DNA of 64,000 nucleotides, from the NCBI GenBank assembly GCA_018336035.1, contig JAGXRD010000085.1, forward strand, positions 1-64,000, given 5' to 3'. Made by a program: the position numbers and the translations under genes. Source of the DNA: Alphaproteobacteria bacterium. GTDB lineage: Bacteria > Pseudomonadota > Alphaproteobacteria > Ferrovibrionales > Ferrovibrionaceae. The notes under the pieces are model-generated. The model was not told where the DNA came from. It searched no databases and was given only the letters and a program-made list of their open reading frames with translations. Shown in pieces: positions 26,969-36,501 of this stretch (its first letter is position 1; each line of letters opens with the position of its first letter).

Positions 26969-27573
26969 GCCAGGCTGGCGAGTTTGCGCTCGACGAAGTC
27001 GAGCCGGTCCTGGCCCCAGAAAGGCTCGCCGTCGATCACATAGAAGGGTGCGCCGAAAGCGCCGGCGGCAATCGCCTGCTGCGTGCCGCGCTCGTATTCC
27101 GCCAGCAGCTCCGGCGTCTCAATCGTTGCGAACAGCTTATTCGCGTCGAGGCCATTCTCGGTGATGATCTGCTTCAGATCATCGGCATTGGCGATGTCGC
27201 GCTCCTCGGCCCACAGGCCGCGCATCATCGCATGGGCCAGTGCAATGGCCTTTTCGTTGCCGACGCTGTCGCGCGCCGCCGTCACCAGCTTGCCGGCCGT
27301 GGTTTCATTGGTCGGGAAACCCTTCGGACGCAGGTTCAGTTTGACGCCGAGATGTGTGCGCCAGCGTTCCAGCTCGACGAAGCGGTAATCCTGGCGCTGC
27401 TGGGCGCGCTTGAGCAGCGGCAGGCCGCCAGTGGCATCGAACAGCGTGAGCGGCGCCATCGGAATGATCGTTACCTGCGCGTCATACTTCTGCGCCAGCG
27501 CGGCAAAACGCTCGGAGCCGAGATAGGCCCAAGGCGAACTGATGAATACGTAATAGTCGACCTTGATGGACAT
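26965..27573 (-). CDS. 2-hydroxychromene-2-carboxylate isomerase-like (DsbA/kappa-GST family)
   Basis: 202 residues. It starts IKVDYYVFISSPWAYLGSERF, as in HCCA isomerases and kappa-class GSTs, and ends with AFGAPFYVIDGEPFWGQDRL containing the cis-Pro loop. The SSPWAY stretch replaces the CxxC of DsbA with Ser, as expected for a glutathione-using isomerase. In naphthalene degradation this enzyme interconverts HCCA and its open form. No aromatic-ring genes are adjacent, so the real substrate may differ. Confidence 0.8.
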   Translation of the reverse strand: MSIKVDYYVFISSPWAYLGSERFAALAQKYDAQVTIIPMAPLTLFDATGGLPLLKRAQQRQDYRFVELERWRTHLGVKLNLRPKGFPTNETTAGKLVTAARDSVGNEKAIALAHAMMRGLWAEERDIANADDLKQIITENGLDANKLFATIETPELLAEYERGTQQAIAAGAFGAPFYVIDGEPFWGQDRLDFVERKLASLA

Positions 27574-27596
27574 GCTGCCTCGCCGCTGTGTATGGA

Positions 27597-28916
27597 TTAC
27601 TGCAGACCGCGCAGACGCTGGAATTGCGTCAGCGCATATGAATCGGTCATTCCGCTAATGAAATCGGTCACGGTCAGCAGCCACTCATAGCGCGAGGCCT
27701 CGCCGCGCGGCGGCTGCGGCATGAGTCGCAGCAGCGCACGCTGGCGGGGTGGAAGCGAAACGCTGCTGCCACCGGCCAGTTCCAGCGCGTGATGCGCGTC
27801 GCAGAAAGCGGCCAGCAGGCTGGTGAGGATTTCGCCGCCCATCACCTCGGTCTGGAAGCGTTCGCGGGTCTCGAAAATGCGCGCGCGGGTGAAACTGGCG
27901 ATCTCGTCCAGCTGCGGCGTCACATCGGTTTTGCCCAGCAGGTCGCCGGTGAATGTGCCCTGCAGGATCTCGGCGTCATGCGCGAGGAACACCTCGACGG
28001 CCAGATCGATCAGATCGCCGATCACTTTCGCGCGCAGGTAAGCGATCTTCCAGGTCTCGTCGGTGATCTCGGCATAGCGCGGCGGCAGGCGGCGCAGCAG
28101 GCTCTTCAGCCGCGCTTCGGCCTCGGCAAATGTAATGCGCCCGAGTTTGAAACCATCCTCGATATCGACCACCGAGTAACAGATGTCGTCGGCAGCTTCG
28201 ACCAGGTAGGTCAGCGGATGGCGCGCATAGCGATCCTGGCCCAGCGGGAGCAGCCCGACATTGCCGGCCATCTCCTCGAACAATGCCGCCTCGGCAGCGA
28301 AATGCCCGAACTTCTTTTTCTGCGGATCGGCCGCGCGGCTGCCGAAGGGGTATTTCATGAAGGTGGCCAGCGTGGCGCAGGTGAGCCGCAATCCGCCGGC
28401 ATCGCGCCAGTTCTGCAGCCGCGTCATCACACGGAAGCCCTGCGCATTGCCTTCGAAGCACAGGAAATCGAGGCGTTCGGCCTCGCTCAGGCCCTGCAGC
28501 AGTACCTCGCCTGGCCCGGAGCGGAACCAGTGCTGGATCGTCGCTTCGCCGAAATGGCCAAAGGGCGGATTGCCGATATCATGCCCCAGGCAGGCCGCGG
28601 CGACGATATGACCGAATTCGGCGGCGCTGATGCCCGTCAATGCTGCGCCATGACGCTCCAGCACAACCTGCCCGACCTGCGCGCCGAGCGAACGGCCCAC
28701 GGACGACACTTCCAGCGAGTGGGTCAGCCGGTTGCGAACATAGTCGCTCTCCGGCAGCGAATGGACCTGCGTCTTGTCCTGCAGCCTGCGGAAGGCCGAG
28801 CAGAAGACCACACGGTCCCAGTCCTTCTGGAACGGATTGCGTGCCGGCGTGACCGGCTCGGCGCCCTGGTGTCCAAGTCTTTGGGCCGACAGCAGCCGCG
28901 ACCATTGCATCGTCAT
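27597..28916 (-). CDS. dgt: dGTP triphosphohydrolase (dGTPase-like)
   Basis: About 439 residues. An HD-domain phosphohydrolase with RNRLTHSLEVSSVGR (metal His) and CLGHDIGNPPFGHFGE (HD pair), followed by the dGTPase C-terminal helical region. It should convert dGTP to deoxyguanosine and triphosphate. I chose ATG 28916; ATGs at 28952 and 28910 are alternatives. It is divergent from the sensor kinase gene at 29072. Confidence 0.88.
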   Translation of the reverse strand: MTMQWSRLLSAQRLGHQGAEPVTPARNPFQKDWDRVVFCSAFRRLQDKTQVHSLPESDYVRNRLTHSLEVSSVGRSLGAQVGQVVLERHGAALTGISAAEFGHIVAAACLGHDIGNPPFGHFGEATIQHWFRSGPGEVLLQGLSEAERLDFLCFEGNAQGFRVMTRLQNWRDAGGLRLTCATLATFMKYPFGSRAADPQKKKFGHFAAEAALFEEMAGNVGLLPLGQDRYARHPLTYLVEAADDICYSVVDIEDGFKLGRITFAEAEARLKSLLRRLPPRYAEITDETWKIAYLRAKVIGDLIDLAVEVFLAHDAEILQGTFTGDLLGKTDVTPQLDEIASFTRARIFETRERFQTEVMGGEILTSLLAAFCDAHHALELAGGSSVSLPPRQRALLRLMPQPPRGEASRYEWLLTVTDFISGMTDSYALTQFQRLRGLQ

Positions 28917-29071
28917 GGCCGGCACTGTGGCGGCTCTGATTCCGGCTTTCAAGGCCCGGCCAATGGCTTAGCGGGATGGTCCAGCCGGCCAAATAAATGA
29001 CGGCGTATGCAGTTTTTGATTGAAACGGACATGCCGCCCATCGAAGGTTAGGATGTGTTCGCAGGCCCGGT

Positions 29072-30790
29072 ATGATTCTTTCGACCATCCAGATTTCCGC
29101 CGCCCTTGCCCCTCTGCTGGTCGCCCTGGCCTGCCTGATGGCCTGGCGCTATCTGGACGGGGGCCGGCATCTGCTGTTCTGGGCGCTAGGCCATGCGCTG
29201 CTGACGCTCGCCTTCCTGCTGCTGGCAGTCACGCCGCTCGGTCTGGGCGCCGGCCTGACCATGGTGGCGACGCTCTGCACCGTGACGTCGGCCATCGTTG
29301 TTGCCTCGGGTATCCGCGTTCTGGTCGGCTGTGACGACCGACTGATCTATGCGCTGCTGGCCGGCGCCGCCGTCACGGTGGCGCTCATTCTGGCGCAGCG
29401 GTTCGGCCATTACGCTTTCTACACATCGTCGCCGTTCGTCAGCCTGCTCTGCTTTGTTTATGGCGGCATCCTGTTGCTGATCCGCCAGCGTTCAGTTTTC
29501 TACATCATCACCGGCATCATCCTTTTGGCACGCGGCGGCACATCGCTGCTCTATACGATGCGACTGGTCGACCGCAGCACCAGCATGGAGTCGGCGCTGG
29601 CGATGTCGATCCTGCTGATCATGCTGACCGGCATCGGCCTGATGATGATCGAGTTCGACAATGCGCGCCGCAGCGAACGCCGCGCCCGCGATGCCGAACA
29701 TGAAACCGCGCAATTCCTTGAGGCGCTGCTGAACGCCATGCCGGCCACGATGAGCTACAAGGATCGCGACCTGCGCTACCGCATGATGAACCGCCGCATG
29801 CTGGAACTGCGGCGGGCCTATCCGGCGGAATATATCGGCCGCAGCTGGAGCGACATCGCCGGACCCGACGTCGCGGCCGTGACGGAAGACCTCGACCGGC
29901 GCATCCTGGAAACCAGCGAGCCGGCACATATGGAACAGGCCTGGACCGGGCCTGACGGACGCCCCATCGTGCTGTTTGCCCTGAAAGTGCCGCTGCGCGA
30001 CAGCGAAGGCCGCGTCATGGGGATCATCACCTGCGGCATCGATATCTCGCGGCTGAAGGAAACCGAAGCACAGCTGATCGAGCAGCGCGAGGCCGCCGAA
30101 GGCGCCAGCCGCGCCAAAAGCGCCTTCCTGTCCAATATGAGTCACGAATTGCGCACGCCGCTGAATGCCATCATCGGCTTCGCGCAGATGCTGTCCGGCG
30201 GTTATGCCGGGCCACTGAACGAACGCCAGCTCGGCTATGCCGCAAATATCGAGGAATCCGGGGAACACCTGCTCCGACTCGTGAACGACATTCTCGATCT
30301 CTCGCGGCTGGAAAGCGGTCGTCTGGATATTCAGATCGAAAACTGCAGTTTCGATCAGATCGCCCAGAGCGCCATGGCGATGGTGCAGCCGCAGGCCCGC
30401 CAGGCCGAGGTCACGCTGTCCTGCGCACCGACCGGACTGACGCTGCATGCCGATCCGCGCGCCCTGACGCAGATTCTGGTCAACCTGCTGGGCAACGCCG
30501 TCAAATTCAGCCGGCCGCAGGGCAGCGTCTACCTGGAAGCTGGCATCGAGAACGGTATCGCCCGTATCCGCGTGCGCGACACTGGCGTCGGCATGAGCGA
30601 GGCTGAAAGCCGGGCGGTGATCCAGCCGCTGCATCTGCACCGCATCGACGTCTATCGCACACGCGCCAATAGTGGCGCGGGGCTGGGCCTCTCGATCTGC
30701 CGGAGTCTGGTCGATCTGCATGGCGGCCGGTTGGAAATCCACAGCAAGCCCGGCGAAGGCACAACGGTGGACGTACTGCTGCCGGCGTGA
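29072..30790 (+). CDS. Seven-TM PAS sensor histidine kinase
   Basis: 572 residues. About seven hydrophobic segments (residues 5-200) are followed by a PAS domain (about 215-330), HisKA with H358 in MSHELRTPLN, and HATPase with QILVNLLGNAVKF, RDTGVGMSEAE and NSGAGLGLSI. The F box reads QPLHLHRIDVYRT rather than the usual EPFxxxD pattern. No response regulator gene is adjacent. A terminator and then tctCBA follow on the same strand, so it may sense or regulate that transporter. Confidence 0.87.
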   Translation: MILSTIQISAALAPLLVALACLMAWRYLDGGRHLLFWALGHALLTLAFLLLAVTPLGLGAGLTMVATLCTVTSAIVVASGIRVLVGCDDRLIYALLAGAAVTVALILAQRFGHYAFYTSSPFVSLLCFVYGGILLLIRQRSVFYIITGIILLARGGTSLLYTMRLVDRSTSMESALAMSILLIMLTGIGLMMIEFDNARRSERRARDAEHETAQFLEALLNAMPATMSYKDRDLRYRMMNRRMLELRRAYPAEYIGRSWSDIAGPDVAAVTEDLDRRILETSEPAHMEQAWTGPDGRPIVLFALKVPLRDSEGRVMGIITCGIDISRLKETEAQLIEQREAAEGASRAKSAFLSNMSHELRTPLNAIIGFAQMLSGGYAGPLNERQLGYAANIEESGEHLLRLVNDILDLSRLESGRLDIQIENCSFDQIAQSAMAMVQPQARQAEVTLSCAPTGLTLHADPRALTQILVNLLGNAVKFSRPQGSVYLEAGIENGIARIRVRDTGVGMSEAESRAVIQPLHLHRIDVYRTRANSGAGLGLSICRSLVDLHGGRLEIHSKPGEGTTVDVLLPA

Positions 30791-30805
30791 TCGGCGGAGA
30801 CTTGG

Positions 30806-30831
30806 AACCGGCGCGACATCGCGCGGTTTTT
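30806..30831 (+). terminator. Terminator between kinase gene and tctC
   Basis: AACCG-g-CGCG (30806-30815) pairs with CGCGCGGTT (30820-30828) around an ACAT loop with one bulged G, followed by five Ts (30827-30831). It separates the kinase unit from the transporter unit. Confidence 0.65.
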
Positions 30832-30907
30832 ATATCGTATTTCCTTGTTTTTGCACGCCCGCCTGTCTCTACTGCGGGCAACGAACACACTCGCCTGGGA
30901 GAGAAAC

Positions 30908-31885
30908 ATGCTGAACCGCCGCAGCTTCCTGCAGACCACCGCCTGTGCCGGCACCATGGCCGCCCTGCTGCCGGGTTATGCCCGCAACGCCCATGCCGCC
31001 ATCGACCAGGTGCAGTTCTTCGTGCCGGCCAATCCCGGCGGTGGCTGGGACCAGACCGCGCGCAGCATGGAACAGGCGATGAAGAGCGCCAACCTGATCA
31101 AGGGCGCGCAGGTGACCAATGTGGGCGGCGCCGGCGGCGCGGTCGGCCTGCCGCAATTCGTCAATCAGTGGAAAGGCCGCGGCAACGCCCTGATGGTGGC
31201 CGGCATGGTCATGGTGGGCGCGCTGATCACCAACAAGTCGCCGGTAAAGGTGACGCAGACCGTGCCGATTGCACGCCTGACCGGCGAATTCGAAGTGATC
31301 GTCGTGCCGAACGAGTCGCCGTTCAAAACCCTGAAGGACCTGATGGCCGCCTTCAAGGCCGATCCGGCCAAAGTCTCCTGGGCCGGCGGTTCGGCCGGCG
31401 GCACGGATCACATTCTGGCCGGCATGCTGGCCAAGGCGGCCGGCGGCGAAGCCAAGAAGGTCTCTTACGTGGCCTATTCCGGCGGCGGACCGGCGCTGGC
31501 GGCTCTGCTCGGCAACCAGGTGAGCTGCGGCGTGTCAGGCTGGGGCGAATTCAGCGAGCAGGTGAAAGCCGGCAAGCTGCGTGCGCTCGCCATCTCCGCC
31601 GACAAACGCCAGCCGGGCCTCGATGTCCCGACCATCAAGGAGGCCGGCTTCGATGTCGAACTCTACAACTGGCGCGGCGTCTTCGCCCCGCCGGGCATCA
31701 AGGATGCCGACAAGAAAGCGCTGATCGAACTGGTGACCAGGATGCGCGACTCGGCTCCGTGGCAGGAGCAGCTCAAGACGCGCGAATGGACCGATGTGTT
31801 CCTGGCCGGCGATGCCTATGGCAAATATCTCGAGGCCGAGATCACGCGCATCGAGGGCATCCTGAAGGATCTCGGTCTGGCCTGA
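30908..31885 (+). CDS. tctC: Tripartite tricarboxylate transporter binding protein TctC
   Basis: 325 residues from ATG 30908, after GGGAGAGAAA. It has an N-terminal twin-arginine-like signal (RRSFLQTTAC, cleavage near AHA-A). The mature TctC-family pattern includes VQFFVPANPGGGWDQTARSM, VGGAGGAVGLPQF and AGGSAGGTDHILAGML. It binds a carboxylate in the periplasm and delivers it to TctAB. Ligand unknown. An upstream ATG (30845) would bury the signal. Confidence 0.9.
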   Translation: MLNRRSFLQTTACAGTMAALLPGYARNAHAAIDQVQFFVPANPGGGWDQTARSMEQAMKSANLIKGAQVTNVGGAGGAVGLPQFVNQWKGRGNALMVAGMVMVGALITNKSPVKVTQTVPIARLTGEFEVIVVPNESPFKTLKDLMAAFKADPAKVSWAGGSAGGTDHILAGMLAKAAGGEAKKVSYVAYSGGGPALAALLGNQVSCGVSGWGEFSEQVKAGKLRALAISADKRQPGLDVPTIKEAGFDVELYNWRGVFAPPGIKDADKKALIELVTRMRDSAPWQEQLKTREWTDVFLAGDAYGKYLEAEITRIEGILKDLGLA

Positions 31886-31895
31886 GTCCAGAGCG

Positions 31896-32369
31896 ATGGA
31901 CCGGCTCCGCAAGCCTGAAGCATGCCTCGCGCTGGGCGTGATCGCGCTCGGCCTGCTGGCGCTGTATGAGACCACGCAAATCCCGGTCTCGCCGATGTAT
32001 GCCCAGGTCGGCCCCACGGCAGTCGCCTATCTGGCCAGCGCGTTGCTGATCGGCCTCGGTGCCCTGCTGCTGGTGCAATCCGTCAGTGGCCGCTGGGTCA
32101 GCGATCCGGAAGAGAGCGCAACAGAATTCGACCTGCGCGGCCTCGGCTGGCTGCTGCTCGGCCTGGTGCTGAATGTCGGACTGATCGATCCGCTCGGCTT
32201 CATCCCGGCCTCCCTGCTGCTGTTCGCCTGTACGGCGCGCGCCTTCGGCAGCCGGCGCCCGGTGCGCGATGTGCTGATCGGCCTTGCACTCTCTGCCATC
32301 GCCTATTTCGGCTTTGCCGAACTGCTCGGCATCAATATCGGCGCAGGCTTGCTGGGGATTGGCGAGTAA
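31896..32369 (+). CDS. tctB: Tripartite tricarboxylate transporter small subunit TctB
   Basis: 157 residues with four hydrophobic segments, the TctB layout. It begins 10 bases behind tctC, and its TAA overlaps the tctA ATG (TAATG). It forms the membrane complex with TctA. Sequence conservation in TctB is low, so context supports the call as much as sequence. Confidence 0.85.
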   Translation: MDRLRKPEACLALGVIALGLLALYETTQIPVSPMYAQVGPTAVAYLASALLIGLGALLLVQSVSGRWVSDPEESATEFDLRGLGWLLLGLVLNVGLIDPLGFIPASLLLFACTARAFGSRRPVRDVLIGLALSAIAYFGFAELLGINIGAGLLGIGE

Positions 32370-33856
32370 TGGAAACCCTCGATCTTCTCGCCAATGGTTT
32401 CGCCGTCGCCCTGCAGCCGATGAACCTGCTCTGGGCGCTGGTCGGCGTCACGCTGGGTACCGCCATCGGTGTGCTGCCCGGCCTCGGCCCGGCCCTGACG
32501 ATTGCGCTGCTGCTGCCGATCACCTTCAGTGTGCCGCCCACCGCCGCCTTCATCCTGTTTGCCGGAATCTACTATGGCGCGATGTATGGCGGCAGCACGA
32601 CCTCGATCCTGCTGAATACGCCGGGTGAAAGCGCCACCATCGTCACGGCACTCGAAGGCAACAAAATGGCCAAGAAAGGCCGCGCGGCCTCGGCCCTGGC
32701 CACCGCGGCCATCGGCAGCTTTGTTGCCGGCACCATCGGCACACTCGGTCTGACTTTTGTGGCGCCGCCGCTGGTCGAATTCGCACTGAAATTCGGCCCG
32801 GCCGATTATTTCTCGCTGATGGTGGTCGCCTTCGTCGCCGTCTCGGCCGTGCTGGGATCATCGACACTGCGCGGCCTCACGGCGCTCAGCTTCGGGATTC
32901 TGCTCGGCCTGGTCGGCATCGATCTGCAGACCGGACAGGCGCGCTTCACCTTCGGTCTGCCCGAACTGCTAGACGGCATCAACGTCATCGTCGTGGCCGT
33001 TGGTTTATTCGCGGTCGGCGAGACGCTTTATCTCGCGGCACGGCCCAAGACCGGCGCCAGCGTGATCAAGCTGCAGGGCCGCGCCTGGATGACGAAGGAA
33101 GACTGGCAGCGCTCGTGGAAGCCCTGGCTGCGCGGCTCCTTCCTCGGCTTCCCCTTCGGTGCTCTGCCGGCCGGTGGCGCCGAAGTCCCCACCTTCGTCA
33201 GCTATTTCCTGGAAAAGAAACTGTCGAAGAAACCGGAGGAATTCGGCCATGGCGCCATCGAGGGCGTGGCCGGGCCAGAGGCCGCCAACAATGCGTCGGC
33301 AGCCGGTGTGCTGGTGCCGATGCTGGCGCTCGGCCTGCCGACTTCGGCGACGGCGGCAATCATGCTCTCGGCGTTTCAGTCCTACGGTATCAACCCCGGC
33401 CCGCTGCTGCTGCAGAACCAGCCGGAACTCGTGTGGGGTCTGATCGCGTCGTTGTATGTCGGCAACGTGATGCTGCTGGTGCTGAATCTTCCGCTCGCCG
33501 GTTTGTGGGCGAAGATCCTCACCATTCCCGCGCCATGGCTCTATAGCGGCATTTTGGTCTTTGCCACCATCGGCACTTACGGGATCAGCCAATCGTGGAT
33601 CGATCTGGTGCTGCTCTATCTGATCGGCGGCGTCGGCTATCTGATGCGTCGCTTCGATTTTCCGACCGCGCCGGCCGTGATCGGCATGATCCTCGGGCCG
33701 TTCGCCGAGCAGGAATTCCGTCGCGCCATGACCATTTCCGCCGGCGACATGACGACGTTTGTCACACGTCCGCTCAGCCTGACTTTGCTGATCATTGCGG
33801 TGCTGCTGCTGGTTGTGCCGCTGCTGCTGCGATTACGCACGCGTAAAGCCCGGTAA
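32369..33856 (+). CDS. tctA: Tripartite tricarboxylate transporter large subunit TctA
   Basis: 495 residues with about 11-12 membrane segments. Hallmarks include [20 protein letters not shown] (positions about 31-50), [20 protein letters not shown] (about 70-89), and [20 protein letters not shown] near 307. It is the ion-coupled permease of the TTT system. It overlaps tctB by one base and is last in the operon. Confidence 0.93.
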   Translation: METLDLLANGFAVALQPMNLLWALVGVTLGTAIGVLPGLGPALTIALLLPITFSVPPTAAFILFAGIYYGAMYGGSTTSILLNTPGESATIVTALEGNKMAKKGRAASALATAAIGSFVAGTIGTLGLTFVAPPLVEFALKFGPADYFSLMVVAFVAVSAVLGSSTLRGLTALSFGILLGLVGIDLQTGQARFTFGLPELLDGINVIVVAVGLFAVGETLYLAARPKTGASVIKLQGRAWMTKEDWQRSWKPWLRGSFLGFPFGALPAGGAEVPTFVSYFLEKKLSKKPEEFGHGAIEGVAGPEAANNASAAGVLVPMLALGLPTSATAAIMLSAFQSYGINPGPLLLQNQPELVWGLIASLYVGNVMLLVLNLPLAGLWAKILTIPAPWLYSGILVFATIGTYGISQSWIDLVLLYLIGGVGYLMRRFDFPTAPAVIGMILGPFAEQEFRRAMTISAGDMTTFVTRPLSLTLLIIAVLLLVVPLLLRLRTRKAR

Positions 33857-33947
33857 CAAACCTGTAAAACGCAGCGCGGCGGGACTGAGGGCGATGTGAT
33901 GAAACGTGATGCCCATCACTGCGCGCTGGCCGGAGAGCGCCTATATA

Positions 33948-34053
33948 GAAATCATGGATTGAAGAGATTTTGCAGAGTCGCTTCAGTCCTTATTTCCTCC
34001 CCTATGAATCCCCCCTTGAGGGCGACCTCCCCCCCGGTCGCCCTCATTTTTTT
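33948..34053 (+). ncRNA. Candidate trans-acting small RNA with CCUCC core
   Basis: An orphan, terminated stretch between tctA and the thioesterase gene. TATATA (33942-33947) could be a -10 box. The presumed transcript carries TATTTCCTCCCC and ATCCCCCC single-stranded stretches, then a terminator hairpin, GAGGGCGACC (34018-34027) with GGTCGCCCTC (34036-34045) and a C-rich loop, followed by seven Ts. This layout resembles alphaproteobacterial CCUCC-type sRNAs such as the suhB/alpha-r8 (mmgR-like) family. The resemblance is from memory and not confirmed. The exact start is a guess. Confidence 0.55.
34018..34053 (+). terminator. Strong terminator of the candidate sRNA
   Basis: A perfect 10-bp stem (34018-34027 with 34036-34045), an eight-base TCCCCCCC-like loop and T7 at 34047-34053. 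It lies 162 bases past the tctA stop, far for a simple operon terminator. Confidence 0.85.
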
Positions 34054-34130
34054 GCCCTTCGTTTTGCATCCAAGATATTCGTTCTGGGCATGGCTTGCCT
34101 TCCGCGGCTGCATAGGCCATTCAGCGTGGC

Positions 34131-34571
34131 ATGACACAGCGTCGCAAACCCTCGCCCGTGCCGCCGGGCTTCACCGTCTTTCCCCCGCCGTCCAAATTCT
34201 TCGCCACACTGGGCAAGGTCTATCTGCGCGATGACGGCAGCGGTGCGCCGCCGGTCTATGGCCTGCATCTGCGCCCCAAACATGCCAACCGGCATGGCAC
34301 CGGCCATGGCGGTTTCCTCGCCACCCTGGCCGATACCTTCATGGCCGGCTTCATCTATCACCAGCGCCCCGAGACCGGGAAAATGTGGACCACCCAGCTG
34401 ACGCTGGACTACCGCCGGCCGGCCCCGATGGGCGCCTGGCTGGAATGCCATCTGACCGAACTGAAGGTCGAGGGCGATATCCTGAACGTGCAATGCGAAC
34501 TGCGCGTGGGGGCGCTGGTGACCAACCGCGCCAGCGCCACTTTCAAGATCGCCGAGCGGCGCGTCCGCTAG
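34131..34571 (+). CDS. PaaI-type hot-dog thioesterase
   Basis: 146 residues with the PaaI/YdiI-type motif NRHGTGHGGFLATLAD near residues 53-68, where HGG and the following Asp are the expected catalytic features. It likely hydrolyses an acyl-CoA. ATG 34131 has only a weak ribosome site. Its stop codon shares CTAG with the stop of the convergent gene (34568-34571). Confidence 0.8.
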   Translation: MTQRRKPSPVPPGFTVFPPPSKFFATLGKVYLRDDGSGAPPVYGLHLRPKHANRHGTGHGGFLATLADTFMAGFIYHQRPETGKMWTTQLTLDYRRPAPMGAWLECHLTELKVEGDILNVQCELRVGALVTNRASATFKIAERRVR

Positions 34572-35500
34572 TTCTTCGGCTGCGGCGGCAGCGATGCCGG
34601 CGGCGCGGCGGCCGACACGATCCGGCAGAGTATGGCGCGACCGCTGGCTTCCTCGAGCCGCAGATCCTCCCCACTGCGCTGGGCGCCCCAGCCGGCACCG
34701 AAATAGTCGTAGCGATGGCCCGGCGGCTGGCGCTGCAGGGTGACCGGATCGCGGCCCTGGGTTTCCACCACCAGCCGATCCTGCGCAGCCCCCATCACGG
34801 CGACCAGTTGCTCGGTGCAGCGGAACACGATCTCGCCGCCGGCGCCGGCCAGCCTGCGGGCCTCGGCACTCGGGCCGGACGCCTGCGGGATCGAGGCGAT
34901 CGAGAAGCCGGTCCCCTGACGGCTCTCCTGCCAGGCCGGCTTGGCCACCGCGAGGCGTTCGAGCGCGGCCAGCGCCTGCACATTGGCGCCACGGATTTCG
35001 GCTTCGGTGGGTTCGGTCTCGATTCCGTCCACCGTCTTGCGACCGCTGGTATAGCGGCCATTGGAGAAGGAGAGATTGAGTTCAATGCGGCGCAACCCGT
35101 CCATGGCACCGGCCTGGCCGCCACGGCGGCGGCCATGCTCGGCATAATGCATCAGGTCGCCGTTATGGAAGCTGAACACCACATTGCCATTGCCGTTGCC
35201 GCCATAATCGCGCCATTCGGCAATGCGCTCGGGCTTGCCGTTCCGCAGGGCAGCTTCCCAGTCGGTGGTGGTCTCGCCAGCGGTATATTTGCCGCGCACG
35301 ATGGTGGCGCCCTCCGTCACATCCTCGGTCTCGGCCGGAACGGACTCGGTCGTCGCGGGCTGCGGCGGGGTTTGCGCCCGCAACGGCGAGGCCAGCGCCA
35401 GCGCAGCCCCGGCCACAAGCACAACCGTTTGGGCCGCCAGTCTGATCGCCAACAGGCCGGCAGGACGGGTTGCAGGGGGGCGCGGGTATGGCATCGGCAT
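34568..35500 (-). CDS. Secreted protein, unknown function, possible MliC-like C-terminus
   Basis: 310 residues from ATG 35500 (35494 also possible), with a hydrophobic signal segment and cleavage near LRAQ. Residues about 60-180 include KYTAGETTTDWE and FSFHNGDLMHYAEHG and are not recognised. The last 70 residues (FRCTEQ, GHRYDYFGAGWG, ILCRIV) fit the spacing of MliC-type lysozyme-inhibitor domains, with two cysteines. That assignment is by eye only. The reading frame extends upstream to 35629, but that part lacks a signal peptide. Confidence 0.6.
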   Translation of the reverse strand: MPMPYPRPPATRPAGLLAIRLAAQTVVLVAGAALALASPLRAQTPPQPATTESVPAETEDVTEGATIVRGKYTAGETTTDWEAALRNGKPERIAEWRDYGGNGNGNVVFSFHNGDLMHYAEHGRRRGGQAGAMDGLRRIELNLSFSNGRYTSGRKTVDGIETEPTEAEIRGANVQALAALERLAVAKPAWQESRQGTGFSIASIPQASGPSAEARRLAGAGGEIVFRCTEQLVAVMGAAQDRLVVETQGRDPVTLQRQPPGHRYDYFGAGWGAQRSGEDLRLEEASGRAILCRIVSAAAPPASLPPQPKN

Positions 35501-35703
35501 TTCAAGGCTCCAGACAGACTCGGCATCACAATCCAAACGCAGAAAAACGGCAAGAATCTGGCCGGAAAAAGAACAAGTGCGGGATTGCCGCGCCACTAGT
35601 CGTGCCGCGTCCAGCTTGGCGGTAAACATTAATGGAAAATAAGCGTTTTCTGATCGCCGGCAGGACTAATCTAGAGCGTATGAGGGAGGACAGGTCCAAC
35701 CGG

Positions 35704-36495
35704 ATGCCACGATCCGCCAGCCGCATGCGCGGGCTGACGTTGTGCGTCGCCCTGGCGCTGACGATGATGCTGGCGGTCTCGGCCGCGCGCGCTCAGCCCC
35801 CTGCCCCCGCGATACCGCCGCAACAGCTGCAGATCGTCGGCGCCCACCGGCCGCCCTACATGATCGAGAACAACGGATTCGGCGCCGGACCTGCCATCGA
35901 TCTGCTGCAGATCCTCGCCCACAGTATTGGCGTCGATCCGGCGGTGCGCATCGTGCCGTTCCAGCGTGCCCTGCTGGCGCTCGAAAAGGGCAATACCCTG
36001 TATCCCGCGCTGCTGCGCACACCCCAGCGCGAAAAACGCTTCATCTGGATTGGCGAGATTTATGCCGATCGCGCCGTCTTCTTCACCCGCCGGGACCGGA
36101 TGCCCATCGCCAGCCTGACAGACGCGCTGGAACTGCCACGCGTGAGCGTGATGCGCGGCTCCGAACTGCAGGGCATGCTGCAATCCTTCGGGCTGGAGAA
36201 TTTCGAAACCACCAACAGCGAGATCGACAATGCCCGCCTGCTGCAGGCCGGACGGATCGACGGCTGGTTTGCGCTGCGCGCCGTGGGACGGGCGACCTGG
36301 GCGCAGTTGCAGTTCGATCCGGCCGAACTGCAGGCCAGCGAAGCCTTCGCCACCCTGCCCTTCTGGATCGCGGCCTCATCCGACCTGCCCGAGCAGACCG
36401 TGGCCAGCCTGCGTGCGGCCTATCGTGCGGCGCGCGCGGACGGGCGTTATCGCCGCATCATCGCGCCGCTGCTGGCGCTGGAGCGTCCGCAGTAA
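35704..36495 (+). CDS. Periplasmic solute-binding (SBP_bac_3-like) protein
   Basis: About 263 residues from ATG 35704; ATGs at 35680 and 35632 are alternatives, and no ribosome site decides. A signal peptide (ending AARAQ) is followed by the family-3 pattern RPPYMIENNGFGAGPAIDLL and VPFQRALLALEKG. No ABC permease or ATPase is adjacent, so it may be an orphan receptor or serve a distant transporter or sensor. Confidence 0.75.
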   Translation: MPRSASRMRGLTLCVALALTMMLAVSAARAQPPAPAIPPQQLQIVGAHRPPYMIENNGFGAGPAIDLLQILAHSIGVDPAVRIVPFQRALLALEKGNTLYPALLRTPQREKRFIWIGEIYADRAVFFTRRDRMPIASLTDALELPRVSVMRGSELQGMLQSFGLENFETTNSEIDNARLLQAGRIDGWFALRAVGRATWAQLQFDPAELQASEAFATLPFWIAASSDLPEQTVASLRAAYRAARADGRYRRIIAPLLALERPQ

Positions 36496-36501
36496 GCCTG
36501 C

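Noticed and set aside
34131-34571. Convergent stop-codon overlap (CTAG) with the secreted protein gene as a sign of wrong annotation
   Set aside because: Both proteins have clear features (thioesterase motif; signal peptide) and four-base convergent overlaps are common in compact genomes.
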